From positions 1 to 55,223 of the forward strand of contig NZ_FNRL01000035.1 in the NCBI RefSeq assembly GCF_900107795.1: a DNA stretch of 55,223 nt. The letters run 5' to 3'. This DNA is from Chitinophaga terrae (ex Kim and Jung 2007) (lineage in GTDB: Bacteria; Bacteroidota; Bacteroidia; Chitinophagales; Chitinophagaceae). Under the pieces are notes generated by a model that was not told the origin of the DNA, made no database searches, and worked only from the letters and a program-made list of their open reading frames with translations. The translations under genes were made by a program, and so were the position numbers. Of this stretch, positions 25,739 to 34,620 are shown piece after piece; position 1 is the first letter of the stretch, and each line of letters starts with the position of its first letter.

Positions 25739-27919
25739 ATGAGGAAAAAGGTATTATCGATTTTATTTTTCTTGATTGTTGTAGCCCACACAGCGGTTAG
25801 ATCGGAAACCATACAGATAACCACAAACGAAACAGCGCTTGTACTGCAAACAGCATCCAACGGGCGTTTGTATCAACTTTACCTGGGGCCGCGTCTCCGC
25901 AACGTCAACGACTATACTAACCTGGTACCGGGTATGAAGTCGAAAACCGACGGCCAGGCCTGGGAAGCATACCCCGTATCCGGCACCGAAACATTTTTTG
26001 AACCCGCTTTCGGCATCCGGCATAACGATGGCAACCTGACTACTGTACTGCAATATGTTTCTCATAATGTAAAAAAGATCTCAGACGATGTTACCGAAAC
26101 AGAGATCGTACTGAAAGATCAGCTATATCCTGTACAGGTGAAATTATTTTATCGCGCTTTTGCAAAAGACAACGTGATCGAAGCCTGGACAGAGATCAGC
26201 CATAAAGAGAAAAAGCCGGTGAACATTAACAACTACGCTTCTTCCATGCTGTACTGGAAACGCTCGGGCTATTACCTGACAGAGTTTAGCGGCGACTGGG
26301 CCAAGGAAGTGAACATGAGCACTGTGCCGCTGAGCTTCGGCAAAAAGATGATCGATTCCAAACTCGGGTCAAGGGCCGATCTGCATGTTTCCCCTTTCTT
26401 CACAGTAGGACTGGGCGAAAAACCGGCGGAAGACCACGGCGAAGTGCTTATGGGAACCCTGGGCTGGACTGGTAATTTCCGGTTTACATTCGAAGTAGAT
26501 AATGAAAATAACCTGCGGGTGATCTCGGGCATCAATCCTTACGCTTCCGACTATACGCTGGATCCAGGTAAAACCTTTACCACGCCTTCTTTTATTTTTA
26601 CTTTCAGCACCCGGGGAACAGGGAAGGGAAGCCGCGATCTGCATAGCTGGGCGCGCAATTACCGCCTGAAAGACGGGCATGGCGATCGCCTTACCCTGTT
26701 GAACAACTGGGAATCGACCGGCTTTGATTTCAACGAAACGAAGCTGGATTCGCTGATGGTAGAAACCAAATACCTGGGCGTAGATATGTTCCTGTTGGAT
26801 GACGGCTGGTTTGCTAATAAATTTCCACGAAAAGATGACACTCAGGGCCTGGGCGACTGGGAGCCGACCAAATCCAAACTTCCGAATGGCGTACCTGCAC
26901 TGGTAAAAGCCGCTACCCGCGAAGGAGTGAAATTTGGCATCTGGATAGAGCCTGAAATGGTGAATCCTAAAAGCGAATTGTTCGAAAAACATCCGGATTG
27001 GGTGATCATGCTGCCGAACCGCGAACGCTATTATTACAGGAACCAGTTGGTATTGGATCTCAGCAACCCGGCGGTACAGGAGCATGTGTTTAACGTGGTA
27101 GATCACCTGATGACAGAAAACCCTCAATTGGCTTATTTTAAATGGGATTGCAACAGCCCCATTACCAATATTTATTCATCCTGGCTTAAAGACAGGCAGA
27201 ACAACCTATATGTGGACTATGTAAGAGGATTGTATAAAGTGCTGGACCGCATCAAGGCAAAGTACCCGGACCTGCCAATGATGCTTTGCTCCGGCGGCGG
27301 TGGACGTACTGACTACGAGGGACTGCGTTACTTCACCGAGTTCTGGTGCAGCGATAATACCGACCCGGTGGAGCGCCTCTTTATCCAGTGGGGATATTCC
27401 CAGTTCTTCCCGGCGAAGTCAATGGCCGCTCACGTAACCAGCTGGAACCACGCTGCCAGCATTAAATTCCGTTTGGATGTAGCGATGCAGTGTAAGCTGG
27501 GATTTGATATTAATGTAAAAGAATTGCGCCCTGAAGAACAGGAGTTCTGCAAGTCGGCAGTGGCTACCTACAATCGGGTAAAAAATATTATTTTCGAGGG
27601 CGACCAATACCGGCTCGTTTCTCCGTACGAAGGCAATCATACATCCCTGATGTACGTAGGCGGATCAAAGCAACAGGCGCTCCTGTTTGCCTATGACATC
27701 TTCCCGCGTTTTGGAGAAAGCCTGTTACCGGTAAAATGCCAGGGATTGGACCCTGAGAAGAAATACCGGGTGCGTGAGATCAACCTGATGCCAGGTGCAA
27801 GTCCTGCAGCCGCCTTTAACGATAAGGTGTATTCCGGCGACTACCTGATGAAAGTGGGATTGGATGTTTTTAGTACCAATAAAATGCATAGCCGGATACT
27901 GGAACTGACTGCAGAATAG
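25739..27919 (+). CDS. Alpha-galactosidase, GH36 type
   Basis: The 726-residue enzyme has a signal peptide, a beta-supersandwich N-terminal domain (to about 310) and a GH36 catalytic barrel: NNWESTGFDFNE, LLDDGWFANKFPRKDD, FGIWIEPEMVNPKSELFEKH, FKWDCN with the nucleophile Asp470, CSGGGGRTDYEGL, and WCSDNTDP with the acid/base Asp539. The complete set of GH36 subgroup I signatures makes it a confident alpha-galactosidase acting on raffinose-family or galactomannan-derived oligosaccharides in the periplasm. It follows the first glycosidase by nine bases and is followed by the regulator 18 bases on. The two enzymes differ in sequence and are not tandem duplicates. Confidence 0.92.
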   Translation: MRKKVLSILFFLIVVAHTAVRSETIQITTNETALVLQTASNGRLYQLYLGPRLRNVNDYTNLVPGMKSKTDGQAWEAYPVSGTETFFEPAFGIRHNDGNLTTVLQYVSHNVKKISDDVTETEIVLKDQLYPVQVKLFYRAFAKDNVIEAWTEISHKEKKPVNINNYASSMLYWKRSGYYLTEFSGDWAKEVNMSTVPLSFGKKMIDSKLGSRADLHVSPFFTVGLGEKPAEDHGEVLMGTLGWTGNFRFTFEVDNENNLRVISGINPYASDYTLDPGKTFTTPSFIFTFSTRGTGKGSRDLHSWARNYRLKDGHGDRLTLLNNWESTGFDFNETKLDSLMVETKYLGVDMFLLDDGWFANKFPRKDDTQGLGDWEPTKSKLPNGVPALVKAATREGVKFGIWIEPEMVNPKSELFEKHPDWVIMLPNRERYYYRNQLVLDLSNPAVQEHVFNVVDHLMTENPQLAYFKWDCNSPITNIYSSWLKDRQNNLYVDYVRGLYKVLDRIKAKYPDLPMMLCSGGGGRTDYEGLRYFTEFWCSDNTDPVERLFIQWGYSQFFPAKSMAAHVTSWNHAASIKFRLDVAMQCKLGFDINVKELRPEEQEFCKSAVATYNRVKNIIFEGDQYRLVSPYEGNHTSLMYVGGSKQQALLFAYDIFPRFGESLLPVKCQGLDPEKKYRVREINLMPGASPAAAFNDKVYSGDYLMKVGLDVFSTNKMHSRILELTAE

Positions 27920-27937
27920 GCTGTTAAACAGAAACAG

Positions 27938-28954
27938 ATGAAAACAATTTTTGAGAAGATACGGGAACTGGACGACATGCCCGCCTACTCCAAACATGAG
28001 CGCTTCGTTGAAGGCATAGTAAATGCCATCGACGATAAGATCATCGGGGTAGGCGACTCCCTGCCATCTGTAAATGCCATGATCTCGCAGCTGGGGTTTG
28101 CCAGGGAAACGGTGATCAAAGGTTACAGGGAATTGCAGAACAGGGGGTTGATCGAGTCGAAGAACCGTTTAGGATATTTTGTAGCGGATGATAATACCCG
28201 GCAATCGCTCCGCGTAGCTTTGCTGATGTATACCATCGATACCTTCCAGGAGCAGTTCTATAGCAGCTTCCGCAAGGGGTTGGGACCAGATGTGCACCTG
28301 GATGTATTCTTCCATCACGGTAACATAGAGGTTTTTGAAACCATGCTTTCGTTGATGAAGAACCGTTATGGCATGTACGTAATATCGCCGATCCATCACC
28401 CCCGCACCAGGGAACTGCTGAACACTATTCCCCGCAACAAGCTGCTGATGTTCGACCGGTACGAACCCCTGGAAGGCCCTTTCAATTACGTGGTACAGGA
28501 ATTCCAGGCTTCTTCCTATACGATATTTGAACAGTTGTACGAGAGCATACGCAAGTTTGATAAAATGATCTTCTATCATAACCCTGATTCCTTATTCCCT
28601 CCCGAAATACTTCGCTCCTTCAATAAGTTTATTAAAGATTATAAGATAAAAGGAGAGGTATTGAAAGAATATGAAAGAGGATCAGTAGAAAAGGGCGTAG
28701 TATATTACGTGAACGAGAATGCCGAACTCTGGAACCTGTTGAGGGATTGCAATGCAAAAAAAATAAAACCCGGTAAAGATATTGGCATACTTTCGCACAA
28801 CGATGAGCCGGTAAAAGAGATCGTAGGAAATGGGATCACTACCTATTCCGTCAGTTTCACTGAAATGGGGCGGCTCGCCGCCCGGGCTGTGCTAAGCAAA
28901 GAATCTATCCAGCTTGTACTGCCAACGGAATTGATCAGAAGAAATTCACTCTAA
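27938..28954 (+). CDS. GntR-type regulator with LacI-like sugar-binding domain
   Basis: The 338-residue protein starts with a GntR winged helix-turn-helix (about 20-85: FVEGIVNAIDDKIIGVGDSLPS, LGFARETVIKGYRELQNRGLIE). The remaining 250 residues have the alternating strand-helix pattern of a periplasmic-binding-like (LacI) ligand domain, with VALLMYTIDTF, GMYVISPIHHP, LLMFDRYEPLEG and IGILSHNDEPVKEIVG. This fusion is the architecture of sugar regulators such as Bacteroidota AraR. It sits inside the operon between the alpha-galactosidase and the symporter, so it most probably senses galactose or a galactoside and controls this locus. It overlaps no gene; the symporter ATG lies four bases downstream. 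Confidence 0.87.
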   Translation: MKTIFEKIRELDDMPAYSKHERFVEGIVNAIDDKIIGVGDSLPSVNAMISQLGFARETVIKGYRELQNRGLIESKNRLGYFVADDNTRQSLRVALLMYTIDTFQEQFYSSFRKGLGPDVHLDVFFHHGNIEVFETMLSLMKNRYGMYVISPIHHPRTRELLNTIPRNKLLMFDRYEPLEGPFNYVVQEFQASSYTIFEQLYESIRKFDKMIFYHNPDSLFPPEILRSFNKFIKDYKIKGEVLKEYERGSVEKGVVYYVNENAELWNLLRDCNAKKIKPGKDIGILSHNDEPVKEIVGNGITTYSVSFTEMGRLAARAVLSKESIQLVLPTELIRRNSL

Positions 28955-28957
28955 AGT

Positions 28958-30556
28958 ATGAATGGCCTGTCCCTGCTGAGTTTTATATTGATCACAGTAG
29001 TTGTGGCTTTAATTTCCTGGTATAAGACACGGAAAGAAAATCTGCAGACCGCTACAGGCCTTTTCTTTGCGAACCGCAACCTGGGTTTCCTCGTGGTAGG
29101 CGGCGCGCTCTTTTTCACCAACATCAGCGCAGTACAGTTCATTGGCGAAAATGAACTGGTGTTTACCAACAACATGAGCGTGATGGCATGGGGGCTTTCC
29201 TCTGTTCTTGCCATGCTGCTGGTGTCGGAGTTTATTATGCCGGTATACCTGCGCAGCGGGATCTCTACCACCCCCGATTTCCTGGAAGAACGTTATGATA
29301 CAGGCACCAAGCGGTTTGTATCAACCATTTTCCTCGTCAGCTATATTGTAAACATGCTGCCCTCTGTACTGTACAGCGGGGCAATTACTTTCAACGGCCT
29401 TTTCCGGGTATCCGAGGTACTGCATTTAGACTATTGGACAACCATATGGCTGTTGGTATGGCTGATAGGGCTGATCGGTTTTTTGTATACCGCCCTTGGC
29501 GGATTGAAAGCAGTAGCGATTTCAGATACGGTATTGGGTGTCGGGATGTTTGTAGGCGGCATTTTACTGCCATATGCGGCCCTGAAATTTTTGGGTCAGG
29601 GCTCCGTAAAAGCGGGTATTGATATATTGCTATCCTCGCGCCGCGAGCATTTTAACGCTATCGGAGGCCCTCACGACTCTGTTCCTTTTTCTACCATCTT
29701 TACAGGCATGTTGCTGGTGAACCTGTACTACTGGGGCACTGAACAATATATTGTACAACAGGCGCTGGCTTCCCGCAGCCTGGCCGAAAGCCAGAAAGGG
29801 ATTGCGGTAGCCTGCGCAGGCAAGATCGTTTCTCCTTTGTTGTTGAACATCCCCGGCCTCATAGCAGTGCATCTTTATACCAGCATGGATAACACTGCCG
29901 AAGTATTCCCCCGTATAGTCAGCGATGTTTGCCCGCCGCTTCTCACCGGGTTTATGGCGGCCATTGCCTTCGGCGCAGCGTTAACCACTTTCAACGCGGG
30001 GCTTAACAGTACCAGCACTCTTTTCGTTCTCAATCTTTACAAACCCTACAAAACCTGGAAACAGCAAACACCCAGCGAACAGGAACTGGTAAAGGCAGCC
30101 AAACGCTTTGAGATACTGGTTTGCCTGCTGGCGATGTGTATAGCTCCGTTTATTGCTTTCGCCCGCCAGGGACTTTATACCTATATCCAGATCGTGAGCG
30201 GTTTTTTCAGCGTACCTATCTTTACCATCCTGGTAATGGGATTGCTGCATAAGCGGATGCCTGCCATTGCCGCGAAGATCGGGCTGGTATTCTTCATTAC
30301 CACTTATGCCATTTCCCAGCTCCTGGTAGATACAGGGCTGCATTTCCTGCATGTACTGGCTATATTGTTTGTACTGACTGTTTTGCTGATGATGATCATA
30401 GCGAAGCTCTGCCCCCGGAAAGAGCCGTTTGTGCAGCAATGGAACAATGTTGTGGCGCTTCAACCCTGGAAACATCGTCATATCTACGCCGTGTTATTGT
30501 TGCTGGCGATGGTAGCTTTGTTCGTAATATTTTCACCGCTGGGCCTGGCAAGATAA
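28958..30556 (+). CDS. Sodium:solute symporter (SSS/SLC5 family), probable galactose uptake
   Basis: The 532-residue protein has about 13-14 hydrophobic segments with the SLC5 signature near the start (GFLVVGGALFFTNISAVQFIGENELVF), the STTPDFLEERYDTGTKRFVS segment after helix 3, and a conserved central AFGAALTTFNAGLNSTSTLF. Members carry sugars such as glucose or galactose with Na+ across the inner membrane. The location in an alpha-galactoside operon, only four bases after the regulator, points to galactose. No sugar kinase is in the window. Substrate is inferred from neighbours. Confidence 0.9.
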   Translation: MNGLSLLSFILITVVVALISWYKTRKENLQTATGLFFANRNLGFLVVGGALFFTNISAVQFIGENELVFTNNMSVMAWGLSSVLAMLLVSEFIMPVYLRSGISTTPDFLEERYDTGTKRFVSTIFLVSYIVNMLPSVLYSGAITFNGLFRVSEVLHLDYWTTIWLLVWLIGLIGFLYTALGGLKAVAISDTVLGVGMFVGGILLPYAALKFLGQGSVKAGIDILLSSRREHFNAIGGPHDSVPFSTIFTGMLLVNLYYWGTEQYIVQQALASRSLAESQKGIAVACAGKIVSPLLLNIPGLIAVHLYTSMDNTAEVFPRIVSDVCPPLLTGFMAAIAFGAALTTFNAGLNSTSTLFVLNLYKPYKTWKQQTPSEQELVKAAKRFEILVCLLAMCIAPFIAFARQGLYTYIQIVSGFFSVPIFTILVMGLLHKRMPAIAAKIGLVFFITTYAISQLLVDTGLHFLHVLAILFVLTVLLMMIIAKLCPRKEPFVQQWNNVVALQPWKHRHIYAVLLLLAMVALFVIFSPLGLAR

Positions 30557-30663
30557 ATACCGTTTATGTATTCATTAGGCAGCTCCTGGTTTTCCTCATT
30601 GCATTTCACCTAAACTTATATTACATTTAATTGAAGTTTAACGCAATTAATTGTAAAAACTAT

Positions 30664-31908
30664 ATGCACAAGTACTTAAAGCATCAGTATTTAACCATGC
30701 TCTGTATTGGTGGTGTAACCACTATGGTGGCCTGCGGCCAGAAATCCGGCACTAAAACGGAAACAACGCCCGACAGCACCGCTGCACCAGTAGAAACCAG
30801 CAAAGCCAATTCTGATTATAAACCTGCATTTCCCGGCCAAACCAGGATAGGCAGCGTGAAAACAAAAACGCCGTATGAATTTAAAGTACTGAGCAACGAT
30901 CTTAAATCGCCCTGGGGCGTTACCAGCCTGCCGGATGGCCGCCTGCTCATCACCGAAAAAGCAGGCGTGTTGCGGATCGCAACAACCGACGGTAAATTGA
31001 GTGAACCAATTACAGGCCTGCCGGCGGTGAAGTTAGCAGGGCAGGGCGGTTTGCTGGGAATTACCATCGACCCTGATTTCAGCAATAACCGTATGGTATA
31101 CTGGGTATTCTCGGAGCAGCGGCCGGATGGAACACTAACGGCAGTGGCTAAAGGAAAACTTTCTGCCGATGAAAAGAAAATAGAAAATGCAACAGTAATA
31201 TATCGCGCTACCCCTGCTCATAAAAGCGACCTGCACTATGGAGGCCGTATACTGTTCGATAAAACAGGCAACCTGGTAGTGAGCACCGGCGAGCGTTCCG
31301 ACCTGGAAACAAGGCCATTGGCACAAGACCTGAAAGCAGCCCTGGGTAAAGTGCTCAGGATTACAAAAGACGGGCAAGCCGCTCCTGGTAATCCTTTCGC
31401 CGGCAAACCGGATGCAAGGCCTGAAATATGGTCTTACGGTCACCGTAACGTACAGGGATTGGCGTTCCATCCAACCACCGGCGACCTGTGGGAAACAGAA
31501 TTCGGTCCACGGGGCGGTGATGAGCTGAACAGGATAGAGCCAGGAAAGAACTATGGCTGGCCTACCATCACTTACGGCATCGAGTATAGCGGCGAAAAGA
31601 TCGGCGACGCTATCCAGAAGAAAGATGGTATGGAGCAACCCGTTTATTACTGGGATCCGGTGATCTCTCCAAGCGGTATTACTTTTTATAGCGGCAGCCA
31701 GATACCTGAATGGAAAGACAACCTGTTCATTGCAAGTCTAAGTCGTACGCATATAGATCGTTTGGTTATTGAGAATAATAAAGTAACGGGAGAAGAAAGA
31801 CTGCTGGCGGATGAAGGACAGCGGTTCCGTGATGTGACAGAAGGAAAGGACGGCGCTTTGTATGCCGTTACAGATATGGGCAGGCTGTATAAGATCTCTA
31901 AGAAATAA
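30664..31908 (+). CDS. PQQ-dependent sugar dehydrogenase-like lipoprotein
   Basis: I start at 30664 (MHKYLKHQYL), giving a lipoprotein signal with VTTMVACG; an upstream ATG (30631) adds eleven residues. The 414-residue protein is a six-bladed propeller of the soluble glucose/aldose dehydrogenase (GdhB/Asd) family: SPWGVTSLPDGRLLITEKAG, GQGGLLGITIDPDF, HYGGRILFDKTGNLVVSTGE, YGHRNVQGLAFHPTTGDLWETEFGPRGGDELN and SPSGITFYSG. The HRNVQG and PRGGDE motifs are the PQQ- and calcium-binding segments. It would oxidize sugars at the outer-membrane or periplasmic face. PQQ biosynthesis genes are not in the window. It follows the symporter by 107 bases and shares the locus direction. Confidence 0.85.
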   Translation: MHKYLKHQYLTMLCIGGVTTMVACGQKSGTKTETTPDSTAAPVETSKANSDYKPAFPGQTRIGSVKTKTPYEFKVLSNDLKSPWGVTSLPDGRLLITEKAGVLRIATTDGKLSEPITGLPAVKLAGQGGLLGITIDPDFSNNRMVYWVFSEQRPDGTLTAVAKGKLSADEKKIENATVIYRATPAHKSDLHYGGRILFDKTGNLVVSTGERSDLETRPLAQDLKAALGKVLRITKDGQAAPGNPFAGKPDARPEIWSYGHRNVQGLAFHPTTGDLWETEFGPRGGDELNRIEPGKNYGWPTITYGIEYSGEKIGDAIQKKDGMEQPVYYWDPVISPSGITFYSGSQIPEWKDNLFIASLSRTHIDRLVIENNKVTGEERLLADEGQRFRDVTEGKDGALYAVTDMGRLYKISKK

Positions 31909-31929
31909 TGTTGTTTTAAATAACAGAAC

Positions 31930-31965
31930 AAAAGCCTTGCAGCACTCCTGCAAGGCTTTTGTTTT
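31930..31965. terminator. Bidirectional terminator between convergent genes
   Basis: A perfect 13-bp stem, AAAAGCCTTGCAG / CTGCAAGGCTTTT, loop CACTC, with GTTTTT on the plus side and a similar T-run on the minus side. It ends both the sugar dehydrogenase gene (stop 31908) and the gapN-like gene (stop 31968). Confidence 0.93.
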
Positions 31966-31967
31966 TC

Positions 31968-33590
31968 TTAGAAAATATAATTTGTACTCAGGAAATCTGA
32001 ACTATGCTCGTTCAGGATATCCTCCAGCAACTGTTTATTCGTATCATTCATCTTGGTTGCAACCAAAGAGCGGATAGAGAAAGAACGCAAGGCGTCGTGT
32101 ACAGATAAAGTACCTTCTGCGCTGTCTTTACGGCCGGTGAATGGGAATACGTCAGGGCCGCGTTGGCATTGGCTATTGATATTCACCCTGCTTACCTGGT
32201 TCACCAGCGGATCAATGAGAGAAGCTACTTCGCCAGGATTATTGCTGAAGATGCTCACCTGCTGCCCGTGCGGCGATTCTATCAGGTATTCGATCGGCTC
32301 TTCTATAGATTCGTAAGGCACGACAGGGATCACCGGTCCGAATTGTTCTTCCCTGTAGAGTTTCATTTGATCATTGACCGGGTATACAACGGCCGGGAAT
32401 ACGAACGATTCCTTGGTTGCACCGCCGTTTTCGTTGATCACTTCTGCACCGTGAGCTTTCGCGTCGGCCAGTACTTCGCGGATGTAATCAGGTTTGCCGG
32501 GTTCCGCAACTGGTGTCAGTTGCACGCCTTTCACCCATGGCATGCCAAACTTCATCTTACCGATAGCTGCGCTGAGGCGGGCGTTGAACTCGTCGGCAAT
32601 GGATTTATGTACGAAGAGGATCTTGATGGCGGTACAACGTTGACCATTATACGATAATGCACCCAATATGCACTCATTCACTGCCACTTCAATATCGGCG
32701 TGTTGAGTGATGATAGCCGCATTCTTCGCATCCAGGCTAAGCACTGCACGCAGGCGGTTCAGTTTCGGGTGATGTTTGCGCAGGTCGTTGGCCACTTTGC
32801 TGGAACCAATAAATGCCAGCACATTGATCTTGCCGGTAGCCATGATGCCGGGAATTACAGAGGCGCCGCGGCCGTACACTGTATTCACCACTCCTTTAGG
32901 GAACGATTCCATGAAGGCGCGCAGCAGTGGATAATGCAATAAAGTACCGTGTTTAGGCGGTTTGAAAAGGATGGTATTACCCATCAGCAGGGCCGGGATC
33001 AGCGTTGTGAAGGTTTCATTCAGCGGGTAGTTGAACGGCCCCATGCAAAGTACAACGCCAAGGGGGGAACGACGTATCTGTGCAATAGTTCCTTCTTTGA
33101 TCTCGAAGCGGGAAGAGCTGCGGTCAATTTCTTTCAGGGCGTCTATCGTTGCATTGATATATTCAATGGTGCGGTCAAATTCTTTAATTGAATCGGCGTA
33201 CGACTTCCCGATCTCCCACATGATCAGCTTTACGATCAGGCTGCGTTGTTCGGTCATTTTGCGGGCAAAAACTGTCAGGCAGTTAATGCGCTCGTCCAGC
33301 CGCATGGTCGGCCATTCGCCACGCCCGTTGTCGTATGCCGCGAGGGCTGCATCCAGCGCTTCAAACGCTTCTTTTTCCGTGCCCAGGGGATAAGTGCCTA
33401 TTAATTTGCGTTTCAGGCCATCCGCAGTCGGAATGTTAATTGGAGAATATACTTCACTAACCGGTCCGTCCCATTTCTTCATCTCCCCGTTTACCAGGTA
33501 CTCTCTCTGATGAATTTCAGAAATACGGAATTCTTCGGGTATTTCATTTTCTTCAACAAAGAGTTGGTTCAACTCATCTTGAAAACTCAT
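31968..33590 (-). CDS. gapN: NADP-dependent non-phosphorylating glyceraldehyde-3-phosphate dehydrogenase (GapN/ALDH11-like)
   Basis: The 540-residue cytoplasmic protein is a complete aldehyde dehydrogenase with an N-terminal extension of about 70 residues. The NAD(P)-binding fold includes PFNYPLNETFTTLIPALLMGN and LAFIGSSKVANDLRKHHP. The catalytic Cys319 lies in ALSYNGQRCTAIKILFV, which matches ALDH11-type GapN. The usual general-base motif ELGGK is replaced: the position reads SLDAK (about residue 285). GapN converts glyceraldehyde-3-phosphate to 3-phosphoglycerate and makes NADPH, bypassing an ATP-forming step. The gene stands alone with a divergent unknown gene upstream. The GapN name rests on the overall motif pattern; other ALDH substrates are possible. 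Confidence 0.75.
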   Translation of the reverse strand: MSFQDELNQLFVEENEIPEEFRISEIHQREYLVNGEMKKWDGPVSEVYSPINIPTADGLKRKLIGTYPLGTEKEAFEALDAALAAYDNGRGEWPTMRLDERINCLTVFARKMTEQRSLIVKLIMWEIGKSYADSIKEFDRTIEYINATIDALKEIDRSSSRFEIKEGTIAQIRRSPLGVVLCMGPFNYPLNETFTTLIPALLMGNTILFKPPKHGTLLHYPLLRAFMESFPKGVVNTVYGRGASVIPGIMATGKINVLAFIGSSKVANDLRKHHPKLNRLRAVLSLDAKNAAIITQHADIEVAVNECILGALSYNGQRCTAIKILFVHKSIADEFNARLSAAIGKMKFGMPWVKGVQLTPVAEPGKPDYIREVLADAKAHGAEVINENGGATKESFVFPAVVYPVNDQMKLYREEQFGPVIPVVPYESIEEPIEYLIESPHGQQVSIFSNNPGEVASLIDPLVNQVSRVNINSQCQRGPDVFPFTGRKDSAEGTLSVHDALRSFSIRSLVATKMNDTNKQLLEDILNEHSSDFLSTNYIF

Positions 33591-33723
33591 ATGTTAAAAT
33601 TTATGCGTACAAAGTACACAAATTATATTGAATATTCGGTATAGAATGTTTCGATCAGCCGGCGGGAGAAAATCTATAGCTTCTGTAATTCTATCTAACT
33701 TTTTTATTTTCAACGATTAATCC

Positions 33724-33731
33724 TAGTTTTG
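33724..33731 (+). promoter_or_regulatory. Candidate -7 box for the gene at 33765
   Basis: TAGTTTTG fits TANNTTTG. The expected -33 box is weak (T-rich stretch near 33700). It lies 33 bases before the start codon, in the 174-base region between two divergent genes. Confidence 0.5.
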
Positions 33732-33764
33732 CCGGATGTTTTAATAAAAAATTAATACAGCAGC

Positions 33765-34589
33765 ATGCCGTTGACGAAAGTTTTGATCACTACCAAAAGT
33801 TACCCCACCATATCTTCTCAGTACGATGAACAGCTCAGTATAGCCGGGTTTAGGGAAGACGGTGTTTTTATCAGGATCTACCCCATCCCGTTTTCCAGGA
33901 AGTCGTTCGATGAACAGTTCAGGTTATACGATTGGATAGAGCTGGACCTGGTAAGGCACCCGCGCGATTTCAGGCTGGAGAGCTGGAAACCTGCCAACCC
34001 CGATGCACCCGTGAAAGTAACAGGCCATCTCGGAACAGAAGATCACTGGCGAGAAAGAAAAGAAATTGTACTGAAAACGATATACCGTAATTTTTCTACC
34101 CTCCTGGTAGAAGCCAGACATGAGGCATTTTACACTTCCCTGGCTGTATTCAAACCTGCCAGGATCATAGGACTGGAGATAGAAAAAGCGGAAGGAGAGT
34201 GGGACAGCGAAAGACTGGAGAAACTGGAAGAAGAGAAGAACAGGGGACAGGTTTTTGAACAACCTGAAAACCCGTTTGCCGTCATGAAAAAACTCCCTTA
34301 CCGGTTTTCCTTTCATTTCACCGATGATAAGAACCAGGAGATCAAATTGCCATTTGAAGACTGGGAGCTGGGCGCTTTATTCTGGAAGATCCAGAAGAAG
34401 CAGGGAGACGAAAAAGCGATTAAAGAGATCAGGAAACGATACCTCCAGGAGTATGCCCGGCATACGGACCTTCATTTCTTCCTGGGCACGACCCAACAGG
34501 TGCACGCCAGTTCCAAACAGCCGTTCACGATCATTGGTTTGTTCCACCCGACCACTCCGCCGGCTGTAGTACAGGGAAGCTTATTTTAG
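33765..34589 (+). CDS. Conserved protein of unknown function
   Basis: I do not recognise this 274-residue protein as a named family. It begins KVLITTKSYPTISSQYDEQLSIAGFREDGVFIRIYPIPF, a beta-rich start with no signal peptide or membrane helix, and is rich in Arg, Lys and Glu (for example EGEWDSERLEKLEEEKN). A regular second half contains SFHFTDDKNQEIKLPFEDWELGALFW. The end, TTQQVHASSKQPFTIIGLF, looks like a closing strand pair. The charge distribution would allow nucleic-acid or nucleotide binding, but that is a guess. It is divergent from the gapN-like gene and 31 bases before a lipoprotein gene. Confidence 0.6.
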   Translation: MPLTKVLITTKSYPTISSQYDEQLSIAGFREDGVFIRIYPIPFSRKSFDEQFRLYDWIELDLVRHPRDFRLESWKPANPDAPVKVTGHLGTEDHWRERKEIVLKTIYRNFSTLLVEARHEAFYTSLAVFKPARIIGLEIEKAEGEWDSERLEKLEEEKNRGQVFEQPENPFAVMKKLPYRFSFHFTDDKNQEIKLPFEDWELGALFWKIQKKQGDEKAIKEIRKRYLQEYARHTDLHFFLGTTQQVHASSKQPFTIIGLFHPTTPPAVVQGSLF

Positions 34590-34620
34590 TATCTTACAAT
34601 CTCGTATTCTGACTTATACT

